In this document: positions 1-9,653 of the stretch, piece after piece
Layout of the letters: the number at the start of each line of letters is the position of its first letter
How positions within the stretch are numbered: position 1 is the first letter of the stretch
Origin: Xanthomonas sp. F10
GTDB lineage: Bacteria; Pseudomonadota; Gammaproteobacteria; Xanthomonadales; Xanthomonadaceae
Reading direction: 5' to 3'
Length of the DNA stretch: 64,000 nucleotides
Assembly (NCBI RefSeq): GCF_014206815.1
Contig: NZ_JACHNP010000001.1
Span: 400,456-464,455, forward strand
The notes under the pieces: generated by a model
Database searches by the model: none
What the model saw: only the letters and a program-made list of their open reading frames with translations
Told to the model about the DNA's origin: nothing
Position numbers and translations under genes: made by a program

Positions 1-1072
<1,072 letters not shown>

Positions 1073-1516
1073 AGAAAATCCTGCAATTGGTGGTGGATTG
1101 AGGACGTCTTCGCGTCCGTCGAGCCGCGGAATTATAGCAATGGGACAATTTGCGAGACAACCGCCAAGGGTCCTGATGGCGTCAGCAGGCCCGTCCGCTC
1201 GTAGACGATAGCACGGCGGCCGCCCGCCACCGGCACCGAATGCGGCGTCGCAGCACGTCTTTGCGGGGGAACTTTCTGTCCACTGCCCTGTCTGATCGGA
1301 CAGGGACTGCGCCCATCCTCGTCGGCCCACAGCGCAGACCCGCCGAGCCCCGGTCCTTGCCGGGGCTCTTTTGTTGCGCGTTCTGGGACGCGTGTGCCGG
1401 GTCGAGCCACCATACTTTCACGAATGGTGGACGCAGATTTAAGGATAGTGGCGCCACGCGCTGGCATTGCCATCGACGCCCTATCCAAAATCCCAAGACG
1501 ACGGAGCTTGTCCCCC
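1073..1516. other. Divergent intergenic region between atpI and an outer-membrane gene
   Basis: No protein-coding frame here looks real. The region must hold the leftward promoter of the atp operon and the rightward promoter of the gene at 1517. It also holds three plus-strand hairpins: 1286-1305 (stem CCCTGTC/GACAGGG), the intrinsic terminator at 1345-1372, and 1407-1430 (stem CCACCAT/ATGGTGG). A terminator with no coding gene before it on that strand suggests either a small RNA ending at about 1373 or attenuation of the downstream leader. Confidence 0.6.
1345..1372 (+). terminator. Orphan intrinsic terminator on the plus strand
   Basis: A perfect 9-bp stem (GAGCCCCGG/CCGGGGCTC) with loop TCCTTG is followed directly by TTTT and then GTTG. 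No plus-strand protein gene lies upstream within the window, so the transcript it ends is unknown. Confidence 0.8.
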
Positions 1517-2329
1517 ATGAAACACCTGCTTGCCCTGGCGCTGCCCTGCGCGCTCGCCGCCGCTTATGCCCTGCCCGCCCACGCCGAAGACGGCGACGAC
1601 CGCTTCACCCTGCGCGTGGGCGCGATGAACGTGGACAACGACAACACCCTGCGCGGCAATGCCGTGATCAACGGCAACGCCATTTCCGGCTCGCAGGACT
1701 TCAACTTCGGCGGCAAGGAATGGGAGCCGCGCGTGGACGGCGTGTTCCGCCTCAGCACCCGCCAGCGCCTGATCTTCGACTACTTCAAGTTCGACAAGGA
1801 CCGCCGCGAGGAACTGGGTCAGGACGTCAGCCTGGGCGGCGTGACCGTGCCGTCGGGCAGCTTCGTCAAGGGCGAGCTGAAGTACCAGGTGGCGAGCCTG
1901 GTGTACGACTACTCGGTGATCGACAACCCGCAGTTCAGCATGGGCCTGCAGATCGGTGCCGAGTGGGCCAAGGTGGAGTCCAATGCCTACGCCGACCTGG
2001 GCCCGGTCTACACCGGCACCTTCCTGGACGAGAGCGAAGACGGCGCCGCGCCGGTGGTCGGCCTGCGCTTCACCGCGCACCCGAGCGAGCACTGGCTGTT
2101 CAACATCCAGGGCCAGTACCTCAACACCAAGTGGGGCGATTTCGGCGACTACGACGGCGACCTGAGCCGCGCCAACGCCATCGTCGAGTACCGCTTCACC
2201 CGCAACTTCGGCATCTTCGCCGGCTACGACTGGTTCAAGCTGGACGTGGACCGCAAGCGCGACAACGCCAGCGTCGGCCTGAAGCAGGAGTTCAAGGGCC
2301 CGGTCGCGGGCGTGACCTTCGCGTTCTGA
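1517..2329 (+). CDS. Outer-membrane beta-barrel protein, uncharacterised
   Basis: The 270-residue product begins with a clear signal peptide (MKHLLALALPCALAAAYALP, cleavage after AHA). The rest is alternating polar and aromatic strands typical of a porin-like barrel. It ends in VTFAF, with the terminal phenylalanine recognised by the BAM machinery. Size and composition resemble small outer-membrane barrels, but I cannot assign a specific family or ligand. The ATG at 1517 is chosen because it opens the signal peptide. The gene ends in a strong terminator at 2373-2400. Confidence 0.85.
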   Translation: MKHLLALALPCALAAAYALPAHAEDGDDRFTLRVGAMNVDNDNTLRGNAVINGNAISGSQDFNFGGKEWEPRVDGVFRLSTRQRLIFDYFKFDKDRREELGQDVSLGGVTVPSGSFVKGELKYQVASLVYDYSVIDNPQFSMGLQIGAEWAKVESNAYADLGPVYTGTFLDESEDGAAPVVGLRFTAHPSEHWLFNIQGQYLNTKWGDFGDYDGDLSRANAIVEYRFTRNFGIFAGYDWFKLDVDRKRDNASVGLKQEFKGPVAGVTFAF

Positions 2330-2335
2330 TTCTTT

Positions 2336-2357
2336 CGGGACCCGGGACCCGGGACCC
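2336..2357. repeat. CGGGACC short tandem repeat
   Basis: Three tandem copies of a 7-base GGGACCC unit lie just after the barrel gene stop. The same unit recurs as an inverted pair at 36534-36665, so it is probably a small dispersed intergenic repeat. Confidence 0.6.
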
Positions 2358-2372
2358 GCGAGCAGCTTCATG

Positions 2373-2400
2373 CAGAACCCCGCAGCGATGCGGGGTTCTG
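2373..2400. terminator. Strong hairpin terminator between convergent genes
   Basis: A perfect 12-bp stem (CAGAACCCCGCA pairing with TGCGGGGTTCTG) closes a GCGA tetraloop. It is followed by TCGTTT on the plus strand. It lies between the barrel gene (+) and the small gene ending at 2469 (-), and can serve the plus-strand gene. Confidence 0.85.
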
Positions 2401-2468
2401 TCGTTTAACGGGTACGCGTGGCCGATGGCCAACGCGGTGGCAGCCGCGTTGCGGCAGCCGAAACACGC

Positions 2469-2756
2469 TCAAGGCGGCTTGGTCGCACCGGCCACCAGCA
2501 GGTGCCGGTGCGTCGTGCAGTAGCACTCGTCGTGCCAGCCGTAGTGCGGGTCGGTGCAGATCGCATGCTGCACCGACGCCGGCAGCGACGCCACGTCGCT
2601 GCGCAAGTCGCGCTTCAGCGACACGAAGACCGAGCCGGGATGCGGCCAGTCGGTCCGCCGCGGCGGCTCGGCGATGCGGTTGCCGCCGGCCAGTTCGCGT
2701 TGCAGCAGCGCCTGCAGTTCCGGACATAGCGTGCCCTGCCCCACCTCGACCTCCAT
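2469..2756 (-). CDS. Small conserved hypothetical protein
   Basis: I do not recognise a named family. The product is about 95 residues from the ATG at 2756. A GTG at 2777 would add seven residues, and neither start has a clear ribosome binding site. It is soluble, with a proline- and tryptophan-containing middle (RRTDWPHPGSVFVSL) and a cysteine/histidine-rich end (CTDPHYGWHDECYCTTHRHL) that might bind a metal. It follows the E3 gene by about 60 bases in the same direction and is probably transcribed with it. Confidence 0.65.
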   Translation of the reverse strand: MEVEVGQGTLCPELQALLQRELAGGNRIAEPPRRTDWPHPGSVFVSLKRDLRSDVASLPASVQHAICTDPHYGWHDECYCTTHRHLLVAGATKPP

Positions 2757-2814
2757 GCGTCGGTCCACCACGGCCACGACCGCACCGCGCGCGGCGGCGC
2801 GGTCGCTCAGGGCA

Positions 2815-4614
2815 TCACTTCTTCTTGGGGATGTACAGATCGGTGATGGTGCCGTCGTAGACCTCGGCGCTCATGCCGACCGACTCGCTCAGGGTCGGAT
2901 GCGCGTGGATGGTGTGGCCGATGTCCTCGGCCTCGGCGCCCATCTCGATCGCCAGGCCGATCTCGGCCAGCAGGTCGCCGGCGTGCACGCCGACGATCGC
3001 GCCGCCGATGATGCGGTGCGTCTCCTCGTCGAAGATCAGCTTGGTGAAGCCCTCGGTACGGCCGATGCCGATGGCGCGGCCGCTGGCCGCCCACGGGAAC
3101 TTGGCCACGCCGACCTTCAGCCCCTTGGCCTTGGCCTCGGTTTCGGTGACGCCGACCCAGGCGATTTCCGGGTTGGTGTAGGCCACCGACGGGATCACCC
3201 GCGCCACCCACTCCTTCTTCTCGCCAGCGGCCACTTCCGCGGCCAGCTTGCCCTCGTGGGTGGCCTTGTGCGCCAGCATCGGGTTACCGACGATGTCGCC
3301 GATGGCGAAGATGTGCGGCACGTTGGTGCGCATCTGCCGGTCGACCGGAATGAAACCGCGCTCGGTGACGTTGATGCCGGCCTTGTCGGCGCCGATCTTC
3401 TTGCCGTTGGGCGCGCGGCCCACCGCGACCAGCACGCGGTCGTAGGTGGTGGCGGCCAGCGCCGGGGTCTCGCCCGCGGTAGCGGCCTCGAAGGTCACGG
3501 TGATGCCCTTCTTGTCGGCCTTGACCTCGGCCGCCTTGGTCTTGAGATGGACCTCCACGCCCTGCTTCTTCAAGCGGTCGGCCAGCGGCTTGACCAGGTC
3601 CTTGTCGGCGCCCGGCATCAGCTGGTCCATGAACTCGACCACGGTCACCTTGCTGCCCAGCGCGCTGTACACGGTGGCCATTTCCAGGCCGATGATGCCG
3701 CCGCCGACCACCAGCAGGGTCTTGGGAATCTCCTGCAGTTCCAGCGCGTCGGTGGAGTCCATCACCCGCTTGTCGTCCCACGGGAAGTTCGGCAGCTTCA
3801 CCGCCTGCGACCCGGCGGCGACGATGCAGTGCTCGAAGCGCAGCAGCTGGGTCTTGCCGTCGGCACCGACGATTTCCAACTCGTTCGGCGACACGAACGA
3901 CGCCACACCGGTGACGGTGCGCACCTTGCGCTGCTTGGCCATGCTGGCCAGGCCGCCGGTGAGCTTGCCGACCACCTTCTCCTTGTACTCGCGCAGCTTG
4001 TCCAGGGTGATCTTGGGCTTGCCGAAGTCCACGCCGAAGTCGCCGGCATGGGCGACCTCGTCGATCACCGCGGCCGCGTGCAGCAGCGCCTTGGACGGAA
4101 TGCAGCCGACGTTGAGACAGACGCCGCCGAGGCTGGCGTAGCGCTCGATCAGCACCGTGTCCAGGCCCAGGTCGGCGGCGCGGAACGCGGCGGTGTAGCC
4201 GCCGGGGCCGGCGCCGAGCACCACCATCTTGCACTCGATGTCGGCGGGCTTGCCGCTGGCCAGCGCCGGCTTGGGCGCCGGCGGCTCGGCCGGCGCGCGG
4301 TGCGACGGCGCCACCGGCGGCTTGCTGGCCGGCACCTCGGCCGGAGCCGCGGCGGGCGCGCCTGCGGCGGCGCCATCGGCGGTCTCCAGCAGCGCGATCA
4401 CCGCGCCCTCGGACAGGGTGTCGCCGAGCTTGACCTTCAGCTCCTTGATCACGCCGGCGGCCGCGGACGGCACTTCCAGCGTGGCCTTGTCCGACTCCAG
4501 CGTCACCAGGCCCTGATCCTTCTTCACCGTGTCGCCGACGGCGACCAGCACCTCGATGACCGGAACGTCGCTGTAGTCGCCGATATCCGGGACCTTGACC
4601 TCAATGACCGCCAT
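2815..4614 (-). CDS. lpdA: Dihydrolipoyl dehydrogenase (E3) with N-terminal lipoyl domain
   Basis: E3 reoxidises the dihydrolipoyl group of pyruvate dehydrogenase and passes electrons to NAD+. The 599-residue protein starts with a lipoyl domain (residues 1-80; lipoyl lysine K43 in ESDKATLEV). An Ala/Pro linker (about 81-125) follows. Next come the FAD motif VVLGAGPGGY (131-140) and the redox disulfide C166/C171 in GGVCLNVGCIPSK. The C-terminal HAHPTLSE segment holds the catalytic histidine. The ATG at 4614 has AGGAGA 7 bases upstream. Most E3 enzymes lack the lipoyl domain; versions with one are known in some bacteria. It lies directly downstream of E2. Confidence 0.96.
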   Translation of the reverse strand: MAVIEVKVPDIGDYSDVPVIEVLVAVGDTVKKDQGLVTLESDKATLEVPSAAAGVIKELKVKLGDTLSEGAVIALLETADGAAAGAPAAAPAEVPASKPPVAPSHRAPAEPPAPKPALASGKPADIECKMVVLGAGPGGYTAAFRAADLGLDTVLIERYASLGGVCLNVGCIPSKALLHAAAVIDEVAHAGDFGVDFGKPKITLDKLREYKEKVVGKLTGGLASMAKQRKVRTVTGVASFVSPNELEIVGADGKTQLLRFEHCIVAAGSQAVKLPNFPWDDKRVMDSTDALELQEIPKTLLVVGGGIIGLEMATVYSALGSKVTVVEFMDQLMPGADKDLVKPLADRLKKQGVEVHLKTKAAEVKADKKGITVTFEAATAGETPALAATTYDRVLVAVGRAPNGKKIGADKAGINVTERGFIPVDRQMRTNVPHIFAIGDIVGNPMLAHKATHEGKLAAEVAAGEKKEWVARVIPSVAYTNPEIAWVGVTETEAKAKGLKVGVAKFPWAASGRAIGIGRTEGFTKLIFDEETHRIIGGAIVGVHAGDLLAEIGLAIEMGAEAEDIGHTIHAHPTLSESVGMSAEVYDGTITDLYIPKKK

Positions 4615-4746
4615 GCAGCTTCTCCTGTGACCCCTCGCCGCGGCGAGAGGCATTTGCAGTTCGTCGGCGCGACCGCGCAAACAGGCGGCGCGCGCAGGTG
4701 GGGGAAAACCGGCGCCGCGACGGACGCGGCGCCGTGACGACAGGGC

Positions 4747-6501
4747 TTACAGCAGCACGCGGCGCATGTCCGCCAGCACCTGGCTCAGGTAGGTGGTGAA
4801 CCGCGCCGCGGCAGCGCCGTCGATGACCCGGTGGTCGTAGCTCAGCGACAGCGGCAGGAGCAGCTTGGGCGCGAATTCCTTGCCGTTCCAGACCGGCTGG
4901 ATCGAGGACTTGGACACGCCCAGGATCGCCACTTCCGGCGCGTTGACGATCGGGGTGAAGGCGGTGCCGCCGATGCCGCCGAGCGAGCTGATCGAGAAGC
5001 AGCCGCCGCTCATGTCGGCCGGGCCGAGCTTGCCGTCGCGGGCCTTCTTGGCCAGCTCGCCGCTCTCGCGCGCCAGTTCGACCACGCCCTTCTTGTCCAC
5101 GTCGCGGATCACCGGCACCACCAGCCCGTTCGGGGTGTCGGCGGCGAAGCCGATGTGGAAGTACTTCTTCAGGGTCAGGTTCTCGCCGCTGGCGTCGAGC
5201 GAGGCGTTGAACTCGGGGAACTGCTTCAGCGCCGCGGCGCTGGCCTTAAGCAGGAAGGCGAGCATGGTCAGCTTGATGCCGGCCTTCTCGTTCTCCTTGT
5301 TCAGCGCCACGCGCAGGGCTTCCAGGTCGGTGATGTCGGCCTGCTCGAACTGGGTGACGTGCGGGATCATCGCCCAGTTGCGCGCCAGGTTGGCGCCGGA
5401 GATCTTCTTGATCCGCGACAGCGGCTTGACCTCGACCTCGCCGAACTTGGCGAAGTCCACCTTCGGCCACGGCAGCAGGTTCAGGCCGTTGCCGCCCGCG
5501 GCAGGCGCGGCCCCGGTAGCGGCCGGCGCGGCGCCGGACAGCGCGGCCTTGACGTAGCGCTGCACGTCGTCCTTGGTGATGCGGCCGCCCTGCTCCGAGC
5601 CGCTGACCTGGAACAGGTCCACGCCGAGTTCGCGGGCGAACACGCGCACCGCCGGGCTGGCGTAGGGCACCTTCTGCGGCAGCACGCTGTCGGCGTCGAA
5701 TGCCACCGGCGGGCTGCTCTGGGTGGCGGACGGCGCGGCCGCCTTGGCCGGCGCCGTGGCCTGGACCTGGGCGATCTCGCGCTGGGCCAGCTTGTCCGGC
5801 GCGGACGAGGCCGGCACCGGCTCCACGCCGCCGCCGGTCTCGGCGCTGGGCTGGACCGCGGATGCGGACGGCGCGTCGGCATCGCTGCCGGTCACTTCGA
5901 TCAGCGCCACCACCTTGCCCTCGGACAGGCTGTCGCCGACCTTGACCTTGAGTTCCTTGACCACGCCGGCCACCGACGAGGGCACTTCCATCGTCGCCTT
6001 GTCCGACTCCAGGGTGACCAGGCCCTGGTCCTTCTTGACCGTGTCGCCGACCGCGACCAGCACCTCGATCACCGGCACGTCGCTGTAGTCGCCGATGTCC
6101 GGCACCCGCGCCTCGACCACGCCGGCGGGCGCGGCAGCGGCCGGGGCAGGCTTGACCGCGTTCTGCGCGGGCGCAGCGGCCGGGGCGGCGGCCTGCTGGG
6201 CCGGCGCGGGCGTGGCCTTGGCGGCCGCAGGCGCGGCGGGTGCGGCACCGGCACCGCCGTCTGCCACTTCGATCAGCGCCACCACCTTGCCCTCGGACAG
6301 GCTGTCGCCGACCTTGACCTTGATCTCCTTGACCACGCCGGCGAACGGCGACGGCACTTCCATCGTCGCCTTGTCCGATTCCAGGGTGACCAGGCTCTGG
6401 TCCTTCTTCACCGTGTCGCCGACGGCCACCAGCACTTCGATTACCGGGACGTCGCTGTAGTCACCGATATCGGGGACAAGTGCTTCCTTGATTTCGGCCA
6501 T
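4747..6501 (-). CDS. aceF: Pyruvate dehydrogenase dihydrolipoyl acetyltransferase (E2)
   Basis: E2 transfers the acetyl group from lipoate to CoA and forms the core of the pyruvate dehydrogenase complex. The 584-residue protein has two lipoyl domains (lysine K44 in the first; both carry VTLESDKATMEVP), joined by Ala/Pro linkers. A peripheral-subunit binding domain (VPYASPAVRVFARELGV) and the catalytic domain follow, ending with the SYDHRVIDG motif (H557). I chose the ATG at 6501; the open frame continues upstream but loses all family similarity. Its partner E3 starts 132 bases downstream. No E1 (aceE) is visible in the window. Confidence 0.96.
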   Translation of the reverse strand: MAEIKEALVPDIGDYSDVPVIEVLVAVGDTVKKDQSLVTLESDKATMEVPSPFAGVVKEIKVKVGDSLSEGKVVALIEVADGGAGAAPAAPAAAKATPAPAQQAAAPAAAPAQNAVKPAPAAAAPAGVVEARVPDIGDYSDVPVIEVLVAVGDTVKKDQGLVTLESDKATMEVPSSVAGVVKELKVKVGDSLSEGKVVALIEVTGSDADAPSASAVQPSAETGGGVEPVPASSAPDKLAQREIAQVQATAPAKAAAPSATQSSPPVAFDADSVLPQKVPYASPAVRVFARELGVDLFQVSGSEQGGRITKDDVQRYVKAALSGAAPAATGAAPAAGGNGLNLLPWPKVDFAKFGEVEVKPLSRIKKISGANLARNWAMIPHVTQFEQADITDLEALRVALNKENEKAGIKLTMLAFLLKASAAALKQFPEFNASLDASGENLTLKKYFHIGFAADTPNGLVVPVIRDVDKKGVVELARESGELAKKARDGKLGPADMSGGCFSISSLGGIGGTAFTPIVNAPEVAILGVSKSSIQPVWNGKEFAPKLLLPLSLSYDHRVIDGAAAARFTTYLSQVLADMRRVLL

Positions 6502-6711
6502 GCGGGCAACTCCGGCAACTAATGAGGGGGAAACCCCTATTGTGGCGGCCCGCAGCCGCAGCGCCAACCTTTGCCGGACAAAAAAGCCCGATCGCCTGCA
6601 CCCGGCGCCGCTGCCGGCGGACAGTACGCCGGCGCATGTTGCGCACCAGCGCCGGTGCGCCGCCTTCACGGCGCCGCGGCTAGGCTCGCCGCAGATTTCC
6701 GGAGGGCAGGC

Positions 6712-7455
6712 ATGCGGATCCTGGTGCTGTTGATGGCGTTGGCGATGCCGCTGGTCGCCTGGTTCGGGCAACGCGGTGCGTTCGGCCCCACCAATGGCGC
6801 CATCTCCGACCGCTACCCGACCCTGATCGTCGCCGCCGGCTACGCCTTCGCGATCTGGGGCGTGATCTTCCTGCTCGACCTGGCCTTCGGCCTGTGGCAA
6901 TGCAGCGCGCGGCGCCGCCGCGGCAGCGCGCTGGCACAGGTGCGGGCACCGGCGGCGCTGGGCTTTGCGCTGACTGCGGCGTGGATGCCGGTGTTCTCCC
7001 AGCAGCACTTCCTGCTGGCGCTGGCGGTGATCTGGACCGCGCTGGCGGCGATGCTGCTGGCCGCGCTGCGGCTGTCGCGCGATCCGGCGGTCGAACCCGG
7101 CCAGACCCTGTGGGCGTGGCTGCCGCTGTCGCTGCACGCCGGCTGGCTGTCGCTGGCGGCGTTCCTGAACACCGCACAGGTGATCGTGGCCTACCGCTGG
7201 CTGCCGACCGAGCGGATGCTGCCGTGGAGCCTGGTGCTGTTCGCGCTGGCGGCGGCGCTGCTGCTGGGCATGAACCGGGCGATGCGCGGCAATCTCGCCT
7301 ATGCGGCGGCGGCGCTGTGGGCGCTGGCCGCGGTCTACGTCAAACAGGCCGGGAGCACGCTGGCCGGTGCGCAGACCGCGGCATGGGTGGCCTTGCTGCT
7401 CGCCGCGCTGTTGGCGCTGCAGACGCTGTGGTTGCGCCTGCGCGCGCGCCGCTGA
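6712..7455 (+). CDS. Multi-pass membrane protein, TspO/MBR-like
   Basis: The 247-residue product has about eight hydrophobic helices. The segment GYAFAIWGVIFLLDLAFGLW resembles the tryptophan-containing helix of TspO/MBR-type (tryptophan-rich sensory protein) families, but overall it is longer than classic TspO (about 160 residues). No ligand can be assigned. The ATG at 6712 is preceded by GGAGGG at 6701, which decides the start. It is transcribed away from the E2 gene and ends before a REP-type palindrome. Confidence 0.72.
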   Translation: MRILVLLMALAMPLVAWFGQRGAFGPTNGAISDRYPTLIVAAGYAFAIWGVIFLLDLAFGLWQCSARRRRGSALAQVRAPAALGFALTAAWMPVFSQQHFLLALAVIWTALAAMLLAALRLSRDPAVEPGQTLWAWLPLSLHAGWLSLAAFLNTAQVIVAYRWLPTERMLPWSLVLFALAAALLLGMNRAMRGNLAYAAAALWALAAVYVKQAGSTLAGAQTAAWVALLLAALLALQTLWLRLRARR

Positions 7456-7518
7456 TCCAGCGGCGTGACGCCAGGGCAGCTCCAATCACCTGTTTTTGCC
7501 ACACAGCGCGCCGTCTCG

Positions 7519-7590
7519 CGTAGGAGCGGCTTCAGCCGCGACGAGGCGCTCTCTCGACAACGCGCTGTCGCGGCTGAAGCCGCTCCTACG
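7519..7590. repeat. REP-type palindrome between convergent genes
   Basis: Two 23-base arms at 7520-7542 (begins GTAGGAGCGGCTTCAGCC) and 7567-7589 are exact reverse complements, separated by 24 bases. The same arm recurs across the window. This is the usual form of repetitive extragenic palindromes, and here it sits between two convergent genes, where it could act as a transcript end or stabiliser. Confidence 0.9.
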
Positions 7591-7620
7591 CAGGTGCCGC
7601 CTGTGGGCGGCGCCTTTCAA

Positions 7621-8157
7621 TCACCCGCCCGTCGGCGCGCGCAACCAGTGCTGCAGCGGCGACCACGCCTGCAGCAGGCGCGGCCAGGCGAAGGCGGCAT
7701 TGGCCGGGCTGCTGGACGGCAGCGACAACAGCTCCAGTGGCGGATCGCGCAGCGGCAACTGCGGCTGCACGAAGCGCGCGAACGCCTGCGCCGCCGCCGC
7801 GCCGTTGCAGGCGATGGCGCGCAGCTGCGGCAACTGCGCGATGCGTTCGGGCAAGGCGTTGGGCACTTCGCTGCCGCGCACGATCGCCGCGTCCAGGCTG
7901 CCGCGGCGGCGGCACTGGCCGATCACGTCCCACAGGCCCACGCCGGCCGCATGCAGCGCCTGCACCCGCGCTGCAGCGTCCAGCGCCGGATCGACGTCGC
8001 ACAACGCCGCCATCAGTGGCCAGAATCGGTTGCGCGGATGCGCGTAGTAGCGCGACTGCTGCAACGACGCCGTACCAGGCATGGAGCCGAGCACCAGCAC
8101 TCGGCAATCGTCGCGTATCTGCGCGGGCAGCCCCTGCAACAGCGGCTGCGTCGTCAC
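7621..8157 (-). CDS. DNA-deoxyinosine glycosylase (UDG superfamily)
   Basis: The product resembles the hypoxanthine-DNA glycosylase branch of the uracil-DNA glycosylase superfamily, which removes deaminated adenine from DNA. Motif 1 is RVLVLGSMPGTASL, followed by YYAHPRNRFW. The C-terminal motif is LPSSSPANA, as in this branch. No ATG exists in frame. I chose the GTG at 8157 (178 residues) because the conserved block begins soon after it. A TTG at 8184 with GAGG upstream is the alternative. The gene is alone, between a REP element and a divergent OmpW-type gene. Confidence 0.85.
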   Translation of the reverse strand: MTTQPLLQGLPAQIRDDCRVLVLGSMPGTASLQQSRYYAHPRNRFWPLMAALCDVDPALDAAARVQALHAAGVGLWDVIGQCRRRGSLDAAIVRGSEVPNALPERIAQLPQLRAIACNGAAAAQAFARFVQPQLPLRDPPLELLSLPSSSPANAAFAWPRLLQAWSPLQHWLRAPTGG

Positions 8158-8339
8158 GTCGCGCGCATCAGGATGAACGGCCAAAAGTCTTAAAACCTCG
8201 TTATTTCAAGCATCAAGCGCAAGTGCCTGAACGTCGCCTGCATTCGTCCGACGAGGGTCGGCGACGATTCATCTTCTCATCGATACGGTGTGCGCGCCCA
8301 CTCCCGTGGCCCCACAAGAAAAAGATGAGGAGATACCCC

Positions 8340-8969
8340 ATGCGGTCCATTCAGATCCTGAGCCTGGCTGTCGTGTCCGCCCTTGCGTTTGCGCCCGCCG
8401 CATTCGCACAGGATGCCGATACCGCTTCCGGCAAGCACTTCTCCGTCGTCGGCAGCGCGACCCTGCTCGACCCGCATTCCAAGCCGGCCGCCGGCCTCGA
8501 CGTCGATGGCGGCCCGGCGCCGACCATCAGCGCCAGCTGGCTGATCGACGACAACTGGGCGGTCGAACTGTGGGGCGCTGCCGACAAGTTCAACCACCGC
8601 GTCAAGGCCGATGGCATCGGCAAGGTCGGCACCGTCGAGCAGCAGCCGATCGCGCTGAGCGGCCAGTACCACTTCGGCCAGGCGGACAACGTGTTCCGTC
8701 CGTTCGTCGGCGTCGGTTACTACGAGTCCAACTTCAGCAACGAGAAGCTCGCCGGCCTCGACGCCGACCAGCACATCAGCCTGGACACCGCCAAGGGCGC
8801 CATCGGCACCGTCGGCGTGGACATGAACATCAACTCCACCTGGTTCGCCCGTGCCGATGCGCGTTACATGCACTCGCGTCCGGAGCTGAAGGTGGCCGGC
8901 GAAGGCACCGGCGAAGACCTGAAGCTGGATCCGTGGCTGTTCAGCTTCGGCGTCGGCGCGCGCTTCTAA
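8340..8969 (+). CDS. ompW: OmpW family outer-membrane protein
   Basis: OmpW forms an eight-stranded outer-membrane barrel with a hydrophobic channel. The 209-residue product has a signal peptide ending AFAQDA. The barrel shows FSVVGSATLLDP near the start, PTISASWLIDDNWAVEL, FRPFVGVGYY and a final SFGVGARF with terminal phenylalanine. The length matches the family. The ATG at 8340 follows GAGGAG with suitable spacing; an in-frame ATG at 8325 would place extra charged residues before the signal peptide. A terminator follows at 8994. Confidence 0.93.
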   Translation: MRSIQILSLAVVSALAFAPAAFAQDADTASGKHFSVVGSATLLDPHSKPAAGLDVDGGPAPTISASWLIDDNWAVELWGAADKFNHRVKADGIGKVGTVEQQPIALSGQYHFGQADNVFRPFVGVGYYESNFSNEKLAGLDADQHISLDTAKGAIGTVGVDMNINSTWFARADARYMHSRPELKVAGEGTGEDLKLDPWLFSFGVGARF

Positions 8970-8993
8970 GCGTTCCGTCTCCAGTGCTTGCGC

Positions 8994-9024
8994 AAACGGG
9001 CCCGACAGGGCCCGTTTGTTTTTG
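8994..9024 (+). terminator. Intrinsic terminator after ompW
   Basis: A perfect 10-bp stem (AAACGGGCCC/GGGCCCGTTT) with loop GACA is followed by GTTTTTG. It lies 25 bases after the ompW stop and before the convergent membrane-protein gene. Confidence 0.92.
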
Positions 9025-9076
9025 TGCGTGCGTTACTTGCAACAACACCAGCGAAACTGCATCGCGTACGCAGCCC

Positions 9077-9640
9077 TCAGCGCGGCGAGCGATCGAAACT
9101 GCGGTAGCGGGTGTAGCGACGCAGGCGACGCCGCAACAGCCAGGCGTAGGCGCAGGCATAGCCGAGCAACAAGGCCGCGGCCGCCAGCAGGCTCGCATGA
9201 CTCATCCAGCCCTCGGTCGGCCAGGCGGCGCCATCGACCAGGCTGCGCCAACCCTGCCACACCCCGGCACCGATGCGGATCGCCACCAGCGCGGTCATGC
9301 CCAGCGCCAACCACAGGTTCGGCGTGTAATGCAGGCCGTGCGGCAGCGGTTCGAAGCGGGTGGCGACACTGCCGAGCGCACCCAGCAGCACGCCGATGCC
9401 CCAGCCGACCAACGCATGCGTGGCTGCTCCGGCCCACCAGTGCCCGGCGATCAGCGCGAAGACCAGCAGCACCACGCTGGACAACAGCGCCGACCACAGT
9501 TGCACTGCGACCAGCCAAGCGCGCGCCTGGCGCCGCGCCGTGCCCACGCGGAAGCGCTGCAGCAGCGACAGCGGCAACAGCACCGCGGTCACCGCCAGCG
9601 CGATCACGATCGCCAGCGGAATGGCCAGCAGCAGCGGCAT
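9077..9640 (-). CDS. Membrane protein, DUF1453-like
   Basis: The 187-residue product is almost all hydrophobic helices (about five), with a basic tail (RRRLRRYTRYRS). The pattern LPLSLLQRFRVGTARRQARAW, then GHWW, then FEPLPHGLHYTPNLWL matches my memory of DUF1453-type proteins. Their function is unknown, so the family label is tentative. The gene starts 13 bases after metQ ends in the same direction, so it may be read through from the methionine transporter operon. Confidence 0.7.
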   Translation of the reverse strand: MPLLLAIPLAIVIALAVTAVLLPLSLLQRFRVGTARRQARAWLVAVQLWSALLSSVVLLVFALIAGHWWAGAATHALVGWGIGVLLGALGSVATRFEPLPHGLHYTPNLWLALGMTALVAIRIGAGVWQGWRSLVDGAAWPTEGWMSHASLLAAAALLLGYACAYAWLLRRRLRRYTRYRSFDRSPR

Positions 9641-9653
9641 GCGCGCGGGCCGA

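Noticed and set aside
2554-4737. A 727-codon plus-strand open frame across the E3 gene
   Set aside because: It is the antisense of lpdA; the product is a low-complexity His/Gly/Arg/Ala string without domains.
6502-7485. N-terminal extension of the E2 gene by over 300 codons
   Set aside because: The extension is opposite to the membrane-protein gene at 6712 and is Arg/Gln-rich noise; E2 similarity begins exactly at the ATG at 6501.
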